Below, in pieces: positions 1-7,948 of a stretch of 43,851 bases of DNA; position 1 is the stretch's first letter; each line of letters begins with the position of its first letter. The notes under the pieces were generated by a model. It was not told the DNA's origin. It was given only the letters and a program-made list of their open reading frames with translations, and made no database searches. The stretch covers positions 1 to 43,851 of the forward strand of contig CAKTXH010000006.1 in assembly GCA_934630975.1 (NCBI GenBank). The letters run 5' to 3'. This DNA is from an uncultured Clostridia bacterium. Its GTDB lineage: Bacteria; Bacillota; Clostridia; Christensenellales; Aristaeellaceae. Both the position numbers and the translations under genes were made by a program.

Positions 1-287
1 TGCTCGATGGCGTTCTTGCGGCTGCCGGGGTACATGGTGTTGCAGTCCGTCAGGAACGGCTTGCCGCCCAGCTCCTTCACCACGTCCGCAACCGCGCGGG
101 CGTAGTTCGGGCGCAGGAAGCTGATGTTGCCCTGCTCGCCGAAATGCATCTTGATGGCGACGAATTTGCCGTCCATATCAATCTGGCCGATGCCCGCCTT
201 TTTGATCAGCTTCTTGAGCTTGGTGGGCAAGCCGTCGCCGAACGCAACCGTTCGGAAATCGGTATAATAGACCTTCGCTTTTTCCAT
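1..287 (-). CDS. DUF362 domain-containing protein (5' part only)
   Basis: The first 95 codons lie in the window and the gene runs off its left edge. The start is the ATG at 287, reading MEKAKVYYTDFRTV, with a GGGAG-type ribosome binding site just upstream. The visible part contains KLKKLIKKAG, FVAIKMHFGEQGN and PFLTDCNTMYPGSR. These match the N-terminal half of DUF362 proteins, iron-sulfur-associated proteins common in Clostridia whose reaction is not established. The ferredoxin-like cysteines sometimes found at the C-terminus cannot be seen here. A promoter lies at 334-364. Family assignment is from recognised motifs; the function is unknown. Confidence 0.75.
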   Translation of the reverse strand, partial: MEKAKVYYTDFRTVAFGDGLPTKLKKLIKKAGIGQIDMDGKFVAIKMHFGEQGNISFLRPNYARAVADVVKELGGKPFLTDCNTMYPGSRKNAIE

Positions 288-333
288 AGTGGTTCACTCC
301 CTGAAATCCAAAGTGTTTGACGCTACACCTTGT

Positions 334-364
334 ATTATAAAGCTTAAACCGGGGTTCAAGTCAA
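334..364 (-). promoter_or_regulatory. Probable sigma-A promoter for the DUF362 gene
   Basis: On the minus strand a perfect TATAAT (339-334) lies about 47 bases before the ATG at 287. A TTGACT (364-359) is upstream with a 19-base spacer, longer than ideal. The -10 box is convincing and the -35 box less so. Confidence 0.45.
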
Positions 365-380
365 GTGCTTTTTGGGGAAA

Positions 381-547
381 ACGACGGGGCTTTGCCCCGT
401 GCCCCACCGGAAACCTGAGGTTTCCGGCCTTCCCTCCTTCGTGGATTGCTGCGCAATCCATGATGTCTAATCATCGAGTTGTATGCGCGAAGCGAAGAAG
501 GGAGTCTGAGGGATTGAATCCCTCAGGCAGGTTTGGGCGGCAGCCCA
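381..547. repeat. Intergenic hairpin array, copy A of the triple-hairpin family
   Basis: Most of the 268-base gap between the AEC carrier and the DUF362 gene is consecutive palindromes. They are ACGGGGC/GCCCCGT (384-400), CCGGAAACC/GGTTTCCGG around TGA (407-427), TGGATTGC/GCAATCCA around TGC (442-460), CTGAGGGATT/AATCCCTCAG (506-526) and TTGGGC/GCCCAA (532-547). The first three have the order and loops of the copies at 22960, 25307 and 27174; the last two are extra. It could act as a terminator or mRNA stabiliser, or be a mobile palindromic element. Confidence 0.75.
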
Positions 548-555
548 ACGTCCCC

Positions 556-1473
556 TTACAGCACAAACCCCAGCCCCAGCGCCAGCATGATGATCAGACT
601 TACCGCGATGGAGACCGAGTTCGTGAAGCTCGCCAGCGCCGTGTCGCTGTGGCAGCGGTCTGTGTAAATCGGCGCGAGGGACGAAAGCGGTGCAAAGCAG
701 ACGATGCAGAGCGTCTGCCGCACGACCAGCTCAAACGGCGTGCAGAAATATGCCAGCGCCGCCGTAACCGCCGCAAACAGGTAGCGCCAGATCAACTCCC
801 GCGCCGTTTCGCGCAGCAGCGCCTTGTCGCCTGCCGGCTCAAACATCATGCCGATCATCATCATCGCGATGAACGCGTTCGCCTGCCCCGCCGGACGCGT
901 CAGCGTAAAGACAGCGGAAGGGAGCTTCACGTCCAGCGCCGCAAGGATGATCATGATCATGTACGCGTCGAACGGCAGCGATTTGACGAATTTCATCAGA
1001 ATCTCGCCGAGGTTTTCCTTCTCTTCCCCGCCCGTTTTGAGCAGCGTGGAGGTCATCGCATACGCGCCGCCGGTCATCATGATGGCGTTGCCCGTGTCGA
1101 ACATGCAGGCCGCCACAACGCCCGCGTTGCCAAAGAACGCCTGCACCAGCGGCAGCGAGAAGCAGCCGATGTTGTAACCGCCAATGTTGAGCATGCGGTA
1201 CGCGCGCAGGCGCTTTTCCACCCCGCCCGTCGTCAGGTACATCAGCAGAATCGGCAAAAACGCGCAGAGAAAGCCGATGCCGACGATGATGAACATCTTG
1301 ACGTCGCGTTCAAAACCATCGAACGCCTGAATGATCGTGCACGGCAGGGTGATGTTGATCATGATCTTGCTCATCATCCGATGATCGTCTTTGCCGAAAA
1401 AGCCCGCGCGCTTGAGCAGATAGCCCAGCACAATCACGAGCACATAGGACATGGGTTTGAAAATGTAATCCAT
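556..1473 (-). CDS. AEC-family (auxin efflux carrier) transporter
   Basis: A 305-residue polytopic membrane protein with about ten hydrophobic segments. It contains MSYVLVIVLGYLLKRAGFF at the N-terminus and SKIMINITLPCTII, the 'N-x-T-L-P' signature of bacterial AEC/YwkB-type carriers. Family members export or import organic anions such as malate; the substrate cannot be told from sequence. The ATG at 1473 is chosen because AGGAGG lies nine bases before it; an in-frame extension to 1551 has no such site. The gene stands alone between two repeat-rich gaps. No clear promoter was found. Confidence 0.85.
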   Translation of the reverse strand: MDYIFKPMSYVLVIVLGYLLKRAGFFGKDDHRMMSKIMINITLPCTIIQAFDGFERDVKMFIIVGIGFLCAFLPILLMYLTTGGVEKRLRAYRMLNIGGYNIGCFSLPLVQAFFGNAGVVAACMFDTGNAIMMTGGAYAMTSTLLKTGGEEKENLGEILMKFVKSLPFDAYMIMIILAALDVKLPSAVFTLTRPAGQANAFIAMMMIGMMFEPAGDKALLRETARELIWRYLFAAVTAALAYFCTPFELVVRQTLCIVCFAPLSSLAPIYTDRCHSDTALASFTNSVSIAVSLIIMLALGLGFVL

Positions 1474-1519
1474 GGGAGATGACCTCCTTTTTCTTTTTGT
1501 AATCCCCGTTTCCAAACCC

Positions 1520-1701
1520 CGGGTGCAGGGCCGAAGCCCTGCTCGTTTCAATGGGGGTTATGGGGTTCTTAGGGGATTTAAGGGGGAGAAATCGTCCGGG
1601 AAACTCGCATAGTCGCGCAAGCGCTCCTTGCGATTTCCGATTTCCGCCATGCTGTTTCCCGCACAGCGGGCGCATGGCTCCAATCCCCCTAATCCCCTAA
1701 G
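1520..1701. repeat. Intergenic inverted-repeat element
   Basis: This fills much of the 360-base gap between HU and the AEC carrier, which has no credible gene. A small perfect hairpin, GCAGGGC/GCCCTGC around CGAA, is at 1525-1542. A larger inverted repeat pairs 1568-1587 (CTTAGGGGATTTAAGGGGGA) with 1682-1701, allowing a two-base gap, around about 95 bases with smaller hairpins such as GCAAG/CTTGC. It is not the same family as the 381-547 repeat. It may be a small non-autonomous mobile element or a structured RNA. Confidence 0.55.
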
Positions 1702-1788
1702 CCCAGCGGAGCGCGTTTCCCTTAAAAGATAGCAGCCGCTGATAGGCAAAACAATGCCTGTCGACCATACTTGTTCAGCAAATTAAAC

Positions 1789-1824
1789 TGAAAAAAGAAA
1801 CCCGGAAGCATCCATCCTTCCGGG
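1789..1824 (-). terminator. Rho-independent terminator of the HU gene
   Basis: Just after the HU stop codon on the minus strand, perfect 8-base arms CCCGGAAG/CTTCCGGG (1801-1824) surround an 8-base loop. A T-rich run (TTTCTTTTTT) follows. Confidence 0.9.
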
Positions 1825-1833
1825 ATTTTCTTT

Positions 1834-2109
1834 TTAGCCTTCGACGGCTTCCTTGAGCGCCTTGCCCGGCTTGAACATCGGGGAACGGCGCGCGCCGATC
1901 TGGATTTCTTCGCCGGTCTTGGGGTTGCGGGCCTTGCGAGCCGGACGCTCCTTGACTTCGAAAGCACCAAAGCCAACGATCTGCACCTTCTCGCCGTTCT
2001 TGAGGCTATCGGCAATGATGTCGCTCATCGCGCACAGGGCAGCCTCGGCATCCTTGCGGGTCAGGCCCGCCTTCGCGGCGATCGCCGCGCTCAGTTCGTT
2101 CTTATTCAT
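1834..2109 (-). CDS. hup: HU family DNA-binding protein
   Basis: 91 residues, the usual HU length. It starts MNKNELSAAIAAKAGLTRKDAEAAL, has the VQIVGFGAFEVKERPARKARNP beta-arm region, and ends with GEEIQIGARRSPMFKPGKALKEAV. HU is a dimeric nucleoid protein that bends and compacts DNA. The ATG at 2109 has AAGGAGGA eleven bases upstream. It lies downstream of mazG on the same strand, a pairing also seen in other Clostridia, but has its own promoter (2197-2225) and terminator, so it is probably expressed largely on its own. Confidence 0.97.
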   Translation of the reverse strand: MNKNELSAAIAAKAGLTRKDAEAALCAMSDIIADSLKNGEKVQIVGFGAFEVKERPARKARNPKTGEEIQIGARRSPMFKPGKALKEAVEG

Positions 2110-2196
2110 GGTGTAAAAAATCCTCCTTGAAACAACGTCACCGTTTCCCTGACGTGTTTGTTTAGCATCAATCGCACAAATCGGCGACTATGACAT

Positions 2197-2225
2197 ATTC
2201 TACATGGTTTCCCTCTTTCCTGCAA
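2197..2225 (-). promoter_or_regulatory. Sigma-A promoter of the HU gene
   Basis: Minus strand TTGCAG (2225-2220), 17-base spacer, TAGAAT (2202-2197). This leaves an untranslated leader of roughly 80 bases before the ATG at 2109. Confidence 0.7.
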
Positions 2226-2251
2226 GAGGAAACGCAATTTTTATAAAAATT

Positions 2252-3640
2252 TCATGGGTTTTTCAAGGTTTTTTCGTCCTCTGCGCGGAGGTTTTCGATA
2301 CGCTTTTTCGTCTGGCCGCGCAAAGCGGTTTCCGCGTCCAGCCCCTGCGCTTCGGCCGCGGCGCAGAGACATTCCAGCATCTCGCCCAGCCGCGCCTCCT
2401 GCGCCGCCCGGTCGCCGCCCGTCTGCCCGGCCAGCTCGGCCACGCGCGCAAGGCTTTCGGCGCTGTCGAGCCTGCGCCCTTTCGCACCCGCCTCGCGGCG
2501 GACAACCTTCTGCCCGCGCATCAGCGCCGGCAGGGAGAGCGGCACGTCGAGCACGCGCTCCAGCGCCGTCTGCTCGCCGCGCTCCTTCTTCTTCGCGTTT
2601 TCCCAAACGGAGACGACCGCCTGCGCGTTCTCGGCCTTCGCCTTGCCGAAAACGTGCTCGTGGCGCGTGATCATCTTGTGCGCGGCCATGCTGGTCACGT
2701 CGCGGTCGGTGAACGCGCGATGTTCCGCGCCGATGCAGCTGTTGAGCACGACTTGCAGCAGCACGTCGCCCAGCTCGTCGGCCATCTTCATCTCGTCGTC
2801 GCCGTCCATCGCGTCCGCCGCCTCGCAGGCTTCCTCGATCATGTATTGGCGCAGCGTGTGGTGGGTCTGCGCCCTGTCCCACGGGCAGCCGCCGGGCGCG
2901 CGCAGACGGGCGATCACCTGCACAAAATCTTCATAGGATGCGCGGCTTCGCTCAAACACACTGATTTTCGGCACGAGCACCGCCGTTCTGTGGTCATAGT
3001 GCTCCTGCCTGTCCAGCTCGCACAGCGCAATCGGCTGCGCGGCCGCGCCCGGTTCGGCGGCGTTGGGCAGGAAATAAACCGTCGTCTCGTCGTCAAACAA
3101 ATCGCTCAGCCAGAGCTTGACGTCCGAAGCCAGATAGCGGTTGTCAATCTCGGTGATCACCTGCGGGCAGTCCGCCTGCACGCGCATTTCCGCCGTGGAA
3201 AGCGCCGTCACCGTGCGCAGATTCTCCGTGTTCACGCCGAAGGGAATCACCGCGCAGGCCGCCGCGTCGGAAAGCGTCACGCCGCCCAGCGCCCGAAGCT
3301 CAATATCCTCCGGCAATGCGCGCGCCAGCGCGCGGACGGTCGCATCGCTCTGCGGCTCGCTGACGGCGTAAACAAGCGTCCGCGCTTCCTGCGCGCGCTT
3401 TACAATCGCGCGCGCGGCCAGCTCGCAAAGCTCGTCGAAATCCTCCGTCCGCTCGTACAGCGCGTCCAGCGTCTCAAACGCCACGCCCTCGCGCGTCAGC
3501 CGCTCGGCCACGCCGTGCCGCCCCGTGCGCAGAAGCAGCGCGTCCGCACCCTTCAGCGCGTCGTATACGCCCAGCGTGAGCATATCGCCGCTGTCCGGCC
3601 CGAGCGCCGCTATGGTTATGATATGCTTTTTATCGTCCAT
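2252..3640 (-). CDS. mazG: MazG-family nucleoside triphosphate pyrophosphohydrolase with N-terminal tetrapyrrole-methylase-like domain (YabN type)
   Basis: 462 residues, close to Bacillus YabN. The N-terminal half (about 1-220) begins IITIAALGPDSGDMLTLGVYDAL, the SAM-dependent tetrapyrrole methylase fold. The C-terminal half is MazG: LRAPGGCPWDRAQTHHTLR, then EEACEAADAM and DELGDVLLQ, whose acidic residues bind the magnesium ions used to hydrolyse NTPs to NMP and pyrophosphate. A second, weaker MazG repeat follows. The role is probably nucleotide-pool cleaning. The start codon overlaps the stop of the upstream glycosyltransferase by one base (TAATG), suggesting coupled translation. The usual downstream partner rqcP/yabO is not present. 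Confidence 0.93.
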   Translation of the reverse strand: MDDKKHIITIAALGPDSGDMLTLGVYDALKGADALLLRTGRHGVAERLTREGVAFETLDALYERTEDFDELCELAARAIVKRAQEARTLVYAVSEPQSDATVRALARALPEDIELRALGGVTLSDAAACAVIPFGVNTENLRTVTALSTAEMRVQADCPQVITEIDNRYLASDVKLWLSDLFDDETTVYFLPNAAEPGAAAQPIALCELDRQEHYDHRTAVLVPKISVFERSRASYEDFVQVIARLRAPGGCPWDRAQTHHTLRQYMIEEACEAADAMDGDDEMKMADELGDVLLQVVLNSCIGAEHRAFTDRDVTSMAAHKMITRHEHVFGKAKAENAQAVVSVWENAKKKERGEQTALERVLDVPLSLPALMRGQKVVRREAGAKGRRLDSAESLARVAELAGQTGGDRAAQEARLGEMLECLCAAAEAQGLDAETALRGQTKKRIENLRAEDEKTLKNP

Positions 3641-4608
3641 TATTCGTTATCCGCCTTGTTCAGCACGCTTTCGATGATGAAGCGCGGGCGGCGCTTGGTC
3701 TCGTTGTAGATCTTGCCGATGTACTCGCCGACCACGCCGAGGCTGAGCAGCTGAATACCGCCGATGAGCCAGATCGAGCCCATCAGGGACGTCCAGCCGA
3801 CGGAGGTGTGGCCCGCAATCTTGGCAATCAGCGCGTAGAGCAGCATGATCAGGCTGACGATGAACACCACCACGCCCGTGGAGAACACAAGGCGGATCGG
3901 CTTGACCGAGAAGCTGGTGATGCCGTCGGCGGCGAACGCGATCATCTTCTTGAGCGGATACTTGCTCTCGCCCGCGAAGCGCTCGGCGCGCTCGTAGGTC
4001 ACGGTCGTCCACTTGTAGCCGATCTGCGGCACAATGCCGCGCAGGAACAGGTTGACCTCCGTGAATTGGGCAAGCCCTTCAACCGCGCGCTTGCTCATCA
4101 GGCGGTAATCCGCATGGTTGAACACGATATCCACGCCCAGCGCCTTCATCACCTTGTAAAAGCCCTCGGCCGTGAAGCGCTTGAAGAAGGTATCGGTTTC
4201 GCGCTTGCTGCGCACGCCGTAAACGACCTCGTAGCCCTTGTGGTAATCGTCCACCATCTCGTCGACGGCGTTGATGTCATCCTGCAAGTCCGCGTCCATC
4301 GAGACGATCATATCCGCGTAGTTCACGGCGGTCAGCAGACCGGCCAGCAACGCGTTCTGATGGCCGCGGTTGCGGGAAAGGTTCACGCCGGAGAACATCT
4401 CCGGCTCCTTCTCGTGCAGCTCGCTGATGATCGGCCAGGTGTTGTCGCTGGAGCCGTCGTTGACGAACATCACGCGGCTCTGGCGGCTGATCTTGCCCTC
4501 GTCCATCAGTTGGTGCATCTTCTCGCGCAGGCGCTTGCTCGTCTCCGGCAGAACCTCCTGCTCCTTGTAGCACGGCACAACGATATAAAGCGTGTTTTTC
4601 TCGTTCAT
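3640..4608 (-). CDS. Glycosyltransferase family 2, GtrB/DPM1-like, with two C-terminal membrane segments
   Basis: 322 residues. The GT-A domain (about 1-225) has LYIVVPCYKEQEVLPETSKRL at the start, VNDGSSDNTW for nucleotide binding and DADLQDD as the metal-binding DxD site. SKRAVEGLAQFTEVNLFLRG and RFAGESKYPLKKM are typical of bactoprenyl-phosphate glucosyl- and dolichol-phosphate mannose-synthase-like enzymes. Two hydrophobic helices (about 235-257 and 268-292) anchor it in the membrane. It probably loads a sugar onto undecaprenyl phosphate for envelope glycosylation; donor and acceptor are unknown. The ATG at 4608 has GGAGG eight bases upstream. It sits in the rsmD-coaD operon. Confidence 0.9.
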   Translation of the reverse strand: MNEKNTLYIVVPCYKEQEVLPETSKRLREKMHQLMDEGKISRQSRVMFVNDGSSDNTWPIISELHEKEPEMFSGVNLSRNRGHQNALLAGLLTAVNYADMIVSMDADLQDDINAVDEMVDDYHKGYEVVYGVRSKRETDTFFKRFTAEGFYKVMKALGVDIVFNHADYRLMSKRAVEGLAQFTEVNLFLRGIVPQIGYKWTTVTYERAERFAGESKYPLKKMIAFAADGITSFSVKPIRLVFSTGVVVFIVSLIMLLYALIAKIAGHTSVGWTSLMGSIWLIGGIQLLSLGVVGEYIGKIYNETKRRPRFIIESVLNKADNE

Positions 4609-4626
4609 CGGTATTGCCTCCCAAGT

Positions 4627-5388
4627 TTATCTGTCCTGCTGCGGGTTGCTCCCCTGCGTCAGCAGATTGTCTCTGAGCGCCGCCAGCTCGCTGGCGCTGC
4701 GGGAAAGCGCCGCCGCCGCGCCGGAGAGCATCTTGTCCACCTGCACACAGGCCTGGTTATAGATGCTGTCCGCGTCCTTTTCGGCGCGCTCGCGCGTCTC
4801 CACGGCGTAAGCCTGCGCGCGGCGGGTGATCTCGTTGTCCTCCACCAGCTTCTGCGACTGCTGCTGGGCGTTGAAGATGATCTGCTCGGCGCGGGTGTTC
4901 GCGTCCGCGATGATGGCGTTTGAATCCTCCTGCGCCTTCTGGCGGATCTGCTTGTCGTAAGCATCCGCGTCGGCCTTGACCTCCTGCTCGAACTGCTTGG
5001 CCTTCTCCACCGTCGTGGTGTAGATTTCGTCGGCCTTATCGGCGGTTCTGTCCGCCTCGGCCTTCGCGTCGCCGAGAATCTGCTTCTGCTGATCCAGAAT
5101 CGCCTGCGCCTGTACCACCGTATGCGGCAGCACGATGCGAAGCTGGCCGATCAGGTCGATCAGTTCCCCCGTGTCCACGATGCTCAGGTTTTTGGACATC
5201 GGCACCCGGCGCGCGTCGTTGATGCGCGCTTCAAGCTGGTCGATCACCCGGCGCGCCTGCCCGATGCTGTCCGCCGCGGCCGAACTTCCGTATTCGCGGC
5301 GCACGGGGCGCTGCTCCTGCTCCCTCTGATCCATCTTATCCTCCTTCACATCCGAATTGGGTCTGCGGTATCTGCGTTGATTGTCCAT
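4627..5388 (-). CDS. Coiled-coil protein of unknown function (ATP-synthase-b/DivIVA-like helix)
   Basis: 253 residues, nearly all helical and charged. A disordered N-terminus (RRYRRPNSDVKEDKMDQREQ) is followed by a long coiled coil (about 60-230) with many Ala/Lys/Glu/Asp/Gln, for example QILGDAKAEADRTADKADEI. There is no signal peptide or membrane helix. Similar proteins often follow coaD in Clostridia and are loosely annotated as ATPase subunit or DivIVA-like; no enzymatic function is implied. I chose the ATG at 5388 because AAGGGA lies six bases upstream. A GTG at 5430 overlapping the coaD stop (GTGA) is possible but has no ribosome binding site. Confidence 0.75.
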   Translation of the reverse strand: MDNQRRYRRPNSDVKEDKMDQREQEQRPVRREYGSSAAADSIGQARRVIDQLEARINDARRVPMSKNLSIVDTGELIDLIGQLRIVLPHTVVQAQAILDQQKQILGDAKAEADRTADKADEIYTTTVEKAKQFEQEVKADADAYDKQIRQKAQEDSNAIIADANTRAEQIIFNAQQQSQKLVEDNEITRRAQAYAVETRERAEKDADSIYNQACVQVDKMLSGAAAALSRSASELAALRDNLLTQGSNPQQDR

Positions 5389-5426
5389 ATTCAGTCCCTT
5401 GTATATCTGCTTAAAGTCGGGTGTTC

Positions 5427-5912
5427 TCACGCCTGACGGCCCGAAAGCGCGGCGAGGATTTTTTCCGCCGTCCCTTCCGGCACCATCGGGGAAATGTCCC
5501 CGCCGAAGGCCGCCACCTGGCGCACGATGCTCGAGGAGATGCTCGCGCAGTCGTCGCTGGTGGTGATGAGCAGCGTTTCCACGCCGCCGAGTTTTCTGTT
5601 CACCTGCGCCATCTGGTATTCGCTTTCAAAGTCGCCCAGCGGACGCAGCCCGCGGATGACCGCCTGCGCCCCAACCTCGTGCGCGCAGTCAATGAGCAGC
5701 CCGCCGTGCGCAATCACCCGCACGTTGGGCAGGTCGCGGCAGGCCGTCTGCAAAAGTTCCACCCGCAGCGGCACGGAAAGAAAGCCGTGCTTCTCCGGGT
5801 TGTGCATCACCGCGACGACCAGCTTCGAGCAGAGCGCCGCCGTGCGGCGGATCACGTCCATGTGCCCGCGCGTCACGGGGTCAAAGCTGCCCGCGTAAAG
5901 CAGGGTATCCAT
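5427..5912 (-). CDS. coaD: Pantetheine-phosphate adenylyltransferase
   Basis: 161 residues, standard length. It joins ATP and 4'-phosphopantetheine to form dephospho-CoA, the penultimate step of coenzyme A synthesis. The nucleotidyltransferase signature GSFDPVTRGH (8-17) includes the HxGH-type motif, and IRGLRPLGDFESEYQMAQVNRKL is the substrate-binding region. It starts directly after the rsmD stop with no gap, the conserved bacterial rsmD-coaD pair. Confidence 0.97.
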   Translation of the reverse strand: MDTLLYAGSFDPVTRGHMDVIRRTAALCSKLVVAVMHNPEKHGFLSVPLRVELLQTACRDLPNVRVIAHGGLLIDCAHEVGAQAVIRGLRPLGDFESEYQMAQVNRKLGGVETLLITTSDDCASISSSIVRQVAAFGGDISPMVPEGTAEKILAALSGRQA

Positions 5913-6485
5913 TCACGCGCCTCCTTCTTCCTTCTGCTGCGCGCGGCGGACGAAGGTGATCTCCGTATCGCCGTAATGGCGCAGGTCAAAAGCCTCAAAG
6001 CGCGCGTCCAGCATCGGCGCGCGCCCCTTTCTGTGTTCCACAACGAGCAGAAACGCGCCGCCGAGCAGCCCCTTGTCATAGAGTGCCGCGCACATTTCGC
6101 CCGTATTCTCCATTTTGTAAGGCGGGTCGATAAAAACCAGATCGAACTGCGCGCCCTCCGCCGCAAGCGCGTCCATCGCCGCGTGGTAATCCCGCGCAAT
6201 CAGGCGGCATTTCTCGCCCAGCCGCGAGGTTTCCATGTTCTTTTTGATGGCTGCGCAGGCCGCCCTGTCCATATCCACCAGCACCGCGCTCTGCGCGCCC
6301 CGGCTGATGGCCTCCAGCGACAGCGCGCCCGTGCCCGCGAACAGATCGAGCACCCGCGCGTCCTCCACATCCCAGCGGATGATGTTGAACAGCGATTCGC
6401 GCACGTAATCCTGCGTGGGCCGCGTTTTCGCTCCCGCCGGCGCAACGATCGTGCGCCCGCGTGCGTCTCCGCCGATGATCCTCAT
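5913..6485 (-). CDS. rsmD: 16S rRNA (guanine(966)-N2)-methyltransferase
   Basis: 190 residues. It starts MRIIGGDARGRTI and has TRPTQDYVRESLFNII, typical of RsmD. The SAM-binding motif is VLDLFAGTGALSLEAISRGA and the catalytic motif is FIDPPYKM. It methylates G966 of 16S rRNA during 30S assembly. The ATG has AAAGGAG seven bases upstream. It is the first gene of the leftward operon, reading from the promoter at 6511-6539 into coaD and beyond. Confidence 0.95.
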   Translation of the reverse strand: MRIIGGDARGRTIVAPAGAKTRPTQDYVRESLFNIIRWDVEDARVLDLFAGTGALSLEAISRGAQSAVLVDMDRAACAAIKKNMETSRLGEKCRLIARDYHAAMDALAAEGAQFDLVFIDPPYKMENTGEMCAALYDKGLLGGAFLLVVEHRKGRAPMLDARFEAFDLRHYGDTEITFVRRAQQKEEGGA

Positions 6486-6510
6486 TCCAAAACTCCTTTA
6501 TGCTCCGTTC

Positions 6511-6539
6511 ATTATATCAGATGCACCCGTCAAATTCAA
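6511..6539 (-). promoter_or_regulatory. Sigma-A promoter of the rsmD-coaD operon
   Basis: Minus strand TTGAAT (6539-6534), 17-base spacer, perfect TATAAT (6516-6511), about 25 bases before the rsmD start. It separates this operon from the alr group upstream. Confidence 0.8.
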
Positions 6540-6548
6540 CCCGGCGCA

Positions 6549-7382
6549 TCAGATGAGTTCTTTCTTCTTGTGCTCCTCCTGCTGCGGGCGCTGGCCATAG
6601 TGCACGTCGCCGCCGCTGCCCAGCAGCTCGGAAACCATGCTCTTCTTCTGCGCCTTGCGCACGGCGGCTTTTTTGGCGCGGCGCTGCATGCTCTGCCGCT
6701 TGGCGTAAACGGCGGGCGCGCGCAGGTAGCCGACCATGCAGGCAATCGGATAGCCGAGCACCATCAGCGGCGTCAGCCGATCCACCCACTGCACCATCGC
6801 CTGCGGATCCGGGAACAGGTTGATGTAAATCAGCACCGTCAGCCGCACGACGAGCCGGATGATCTCCCGCGCGGAAACCGCCGTGCTCTGCGCATAGGCC
6901 GCCAGCGGGGCCATCACGTCCTCGCGCGCGCCATACGTGCCCGTCAGCCACGCCGGCAGATCCTGCAAGGCGTAGGTGTACGGCTCGGCCGTCGCCGCCA
7001 GATACGCGCCCAAAACCAGCGGAATTCCGAAGACGATCAGGCAGGCGCAGAGCGCTTTCATCGGCTGATAGCAGGCGGCTTCCTCGCGGCGCGTCAGCGA
7101 ATGGCCCAGCTTTTCAAGCCTGTCCGCCGCGTGACTCGCGTCCATATCGGCCACGCCGCGCGTCAGCCCCTCGCTGTACATCATCAGCAGGATGCCGGAG
7201 AGAATCGCCAGCGAAATGACCGCCCGCAGAACCATCGAACCGATGGCCTGCAATGCGCTGAACATCAGCCCCATCACCGCCACCGCGACGAGAATCACAG
7301 CCATTCTGCCCGCCATCGGCCAGACGCGCGCGCCCCAATGCTTCGCGCGGCGGATGGGTTTTTTCGTTTTTTTGCTGCTCAT
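6549..7382 (-). CDS. Multi-spanning membrane protein of unknown function
   Basis: 277 residues. A basic N-terminus (MSSKKTKKPIRRAKHWGAR) is followed by about five hydrophobic segments: paired helices at roughly 24-70, then about 112-132, 182-202 and 210-228. The tail is basic and cytoplasmic (KRQSMQRRAKKAAVRKAQKK). I do not recognise the family. GGAGG lies seven bases before the ATG at 7382, and the start overlaps the stop of the cyclo-ligase gene (ATGA), so it is translated as part of the alr operon. Membership in that operon does not define a function. Confidence 0.8.
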   Translation of the reverse strand: MSSKKTKKPIRRAKHWGARVWPMAGRMAVILVAVAVMGLMFSALQAIGSMVLRAVISLAILSGILLMMYSEGLTRGVADMDASHAADRLEKLGHSLTRREEAACYQPMKALCACLIVFGIPLVLGAYLAATAEPYTYALQDLPAWLTGTYGAREDVMAPLAAYAQSTAVSAREIIRLVVRLTVLIYINLFPDPQAMVQWVDRLTPLMVLGYPIACMVGYLRAPAVYAKRQSMQRRAKKAAVRKAQKKSMVSELLGSGGDVHYGQRPQQEEHKKKELI

Positions 7383-7948
7383 GTCGTTTCCTCCCGTGTG
7401 ATGATCATGCGGCTCGGCGTGACCACGATGTCCATGCGCGCGTCGTGCGCCTCGTTCGGCACAGCGTCCAACAGCGCAAAATCGTGGCATACGCCGACGC
7501 GAACCGCCCGCGTTCCGTTCAAATATCGGTCGTAATAACCGCCCCCCTGCCCAAGGCGATGGCCGCAAATGTCAAACGCCGTGCCCGGCACGAGAATCAA
7601 ATCCAGCGTCTCCGGCTCGACGCGCGGGCAGGTTTCTATCGGTTCCCAAATGCCGTAAGCGCCGCGCCGCAGCTGACCAAGCGTCTCTACCCGATACGCG
7701 TGCATCACGCCCGCCTGCGCACACCGGGGCAGCGCCAGCGTCTTTCCCGCCGCCAGCGCGTCCCTTAAAACCGCGTCCAGCCGCAGTTCGCCCCGCGCAG
7801 CGGCATACGCCATCACGACCCGCGCGCTTCGGTAAGCATCCAGCGCCGCAATCCGCGCGAAAACGGTCTCGGCGGTCTCCCGCTGGGCTTCCTCGCTCAG
7901 CGCCCGCCGCATCCGGCGCATCTGCCCGCGCAGTTCGTCCTTGGTCAT
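7379..7948 (-). CDS. 5-formyltetrahydrofolate cyclo-ligase
   Basis: 189 residues, the normal MTHFS length. It converts 5-formyl-THF to 5,10-methenyl-THF using ATP, returning stored folate to one-carbon metabolism. The signature is GHRLGQGGGYYDRYL, preceded by DLILVPGTAFD; the basic N-terminus (ELRGQMRRMRRAL) is usual for the family. Its start overlaps the alr stop by four bases and its stop overlaps the next gene by four bases, so the three form one translationally coupled unit. Confidence 0.95.
   Translation of the reverse strand: MTKDELRGQMRRMRRALSEEAQRETAETVFARIAALDAYRSARVVMAYAAARGELRLDAVLRDALAAGKTLALPRCAQAGVMHAYRVETLGQLRRGAYGIWEPIETCPRVEPETLDLILVPGTAFDICGHRLGQGGGYYDRYLNGTRAVRVGVCHDFALLDAVPNEAHDARMDIVVTPSRMIITREETT

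Noticed and set aside
2204..3709. Long open frame on the plus strand opposite mazG
   Set aside because: It is rich in Arg, His and Ala and has no ribosome binding site. It arises from the high GC content; mazG on the other strand has clear family motifs.
5421..7535. Very long plus-strand open frame opposite coaD, rsmD and the membrane protein gene
   Set aside because: It spans several well-supported genes and two promoters, with composition typical of an antisense shadow.
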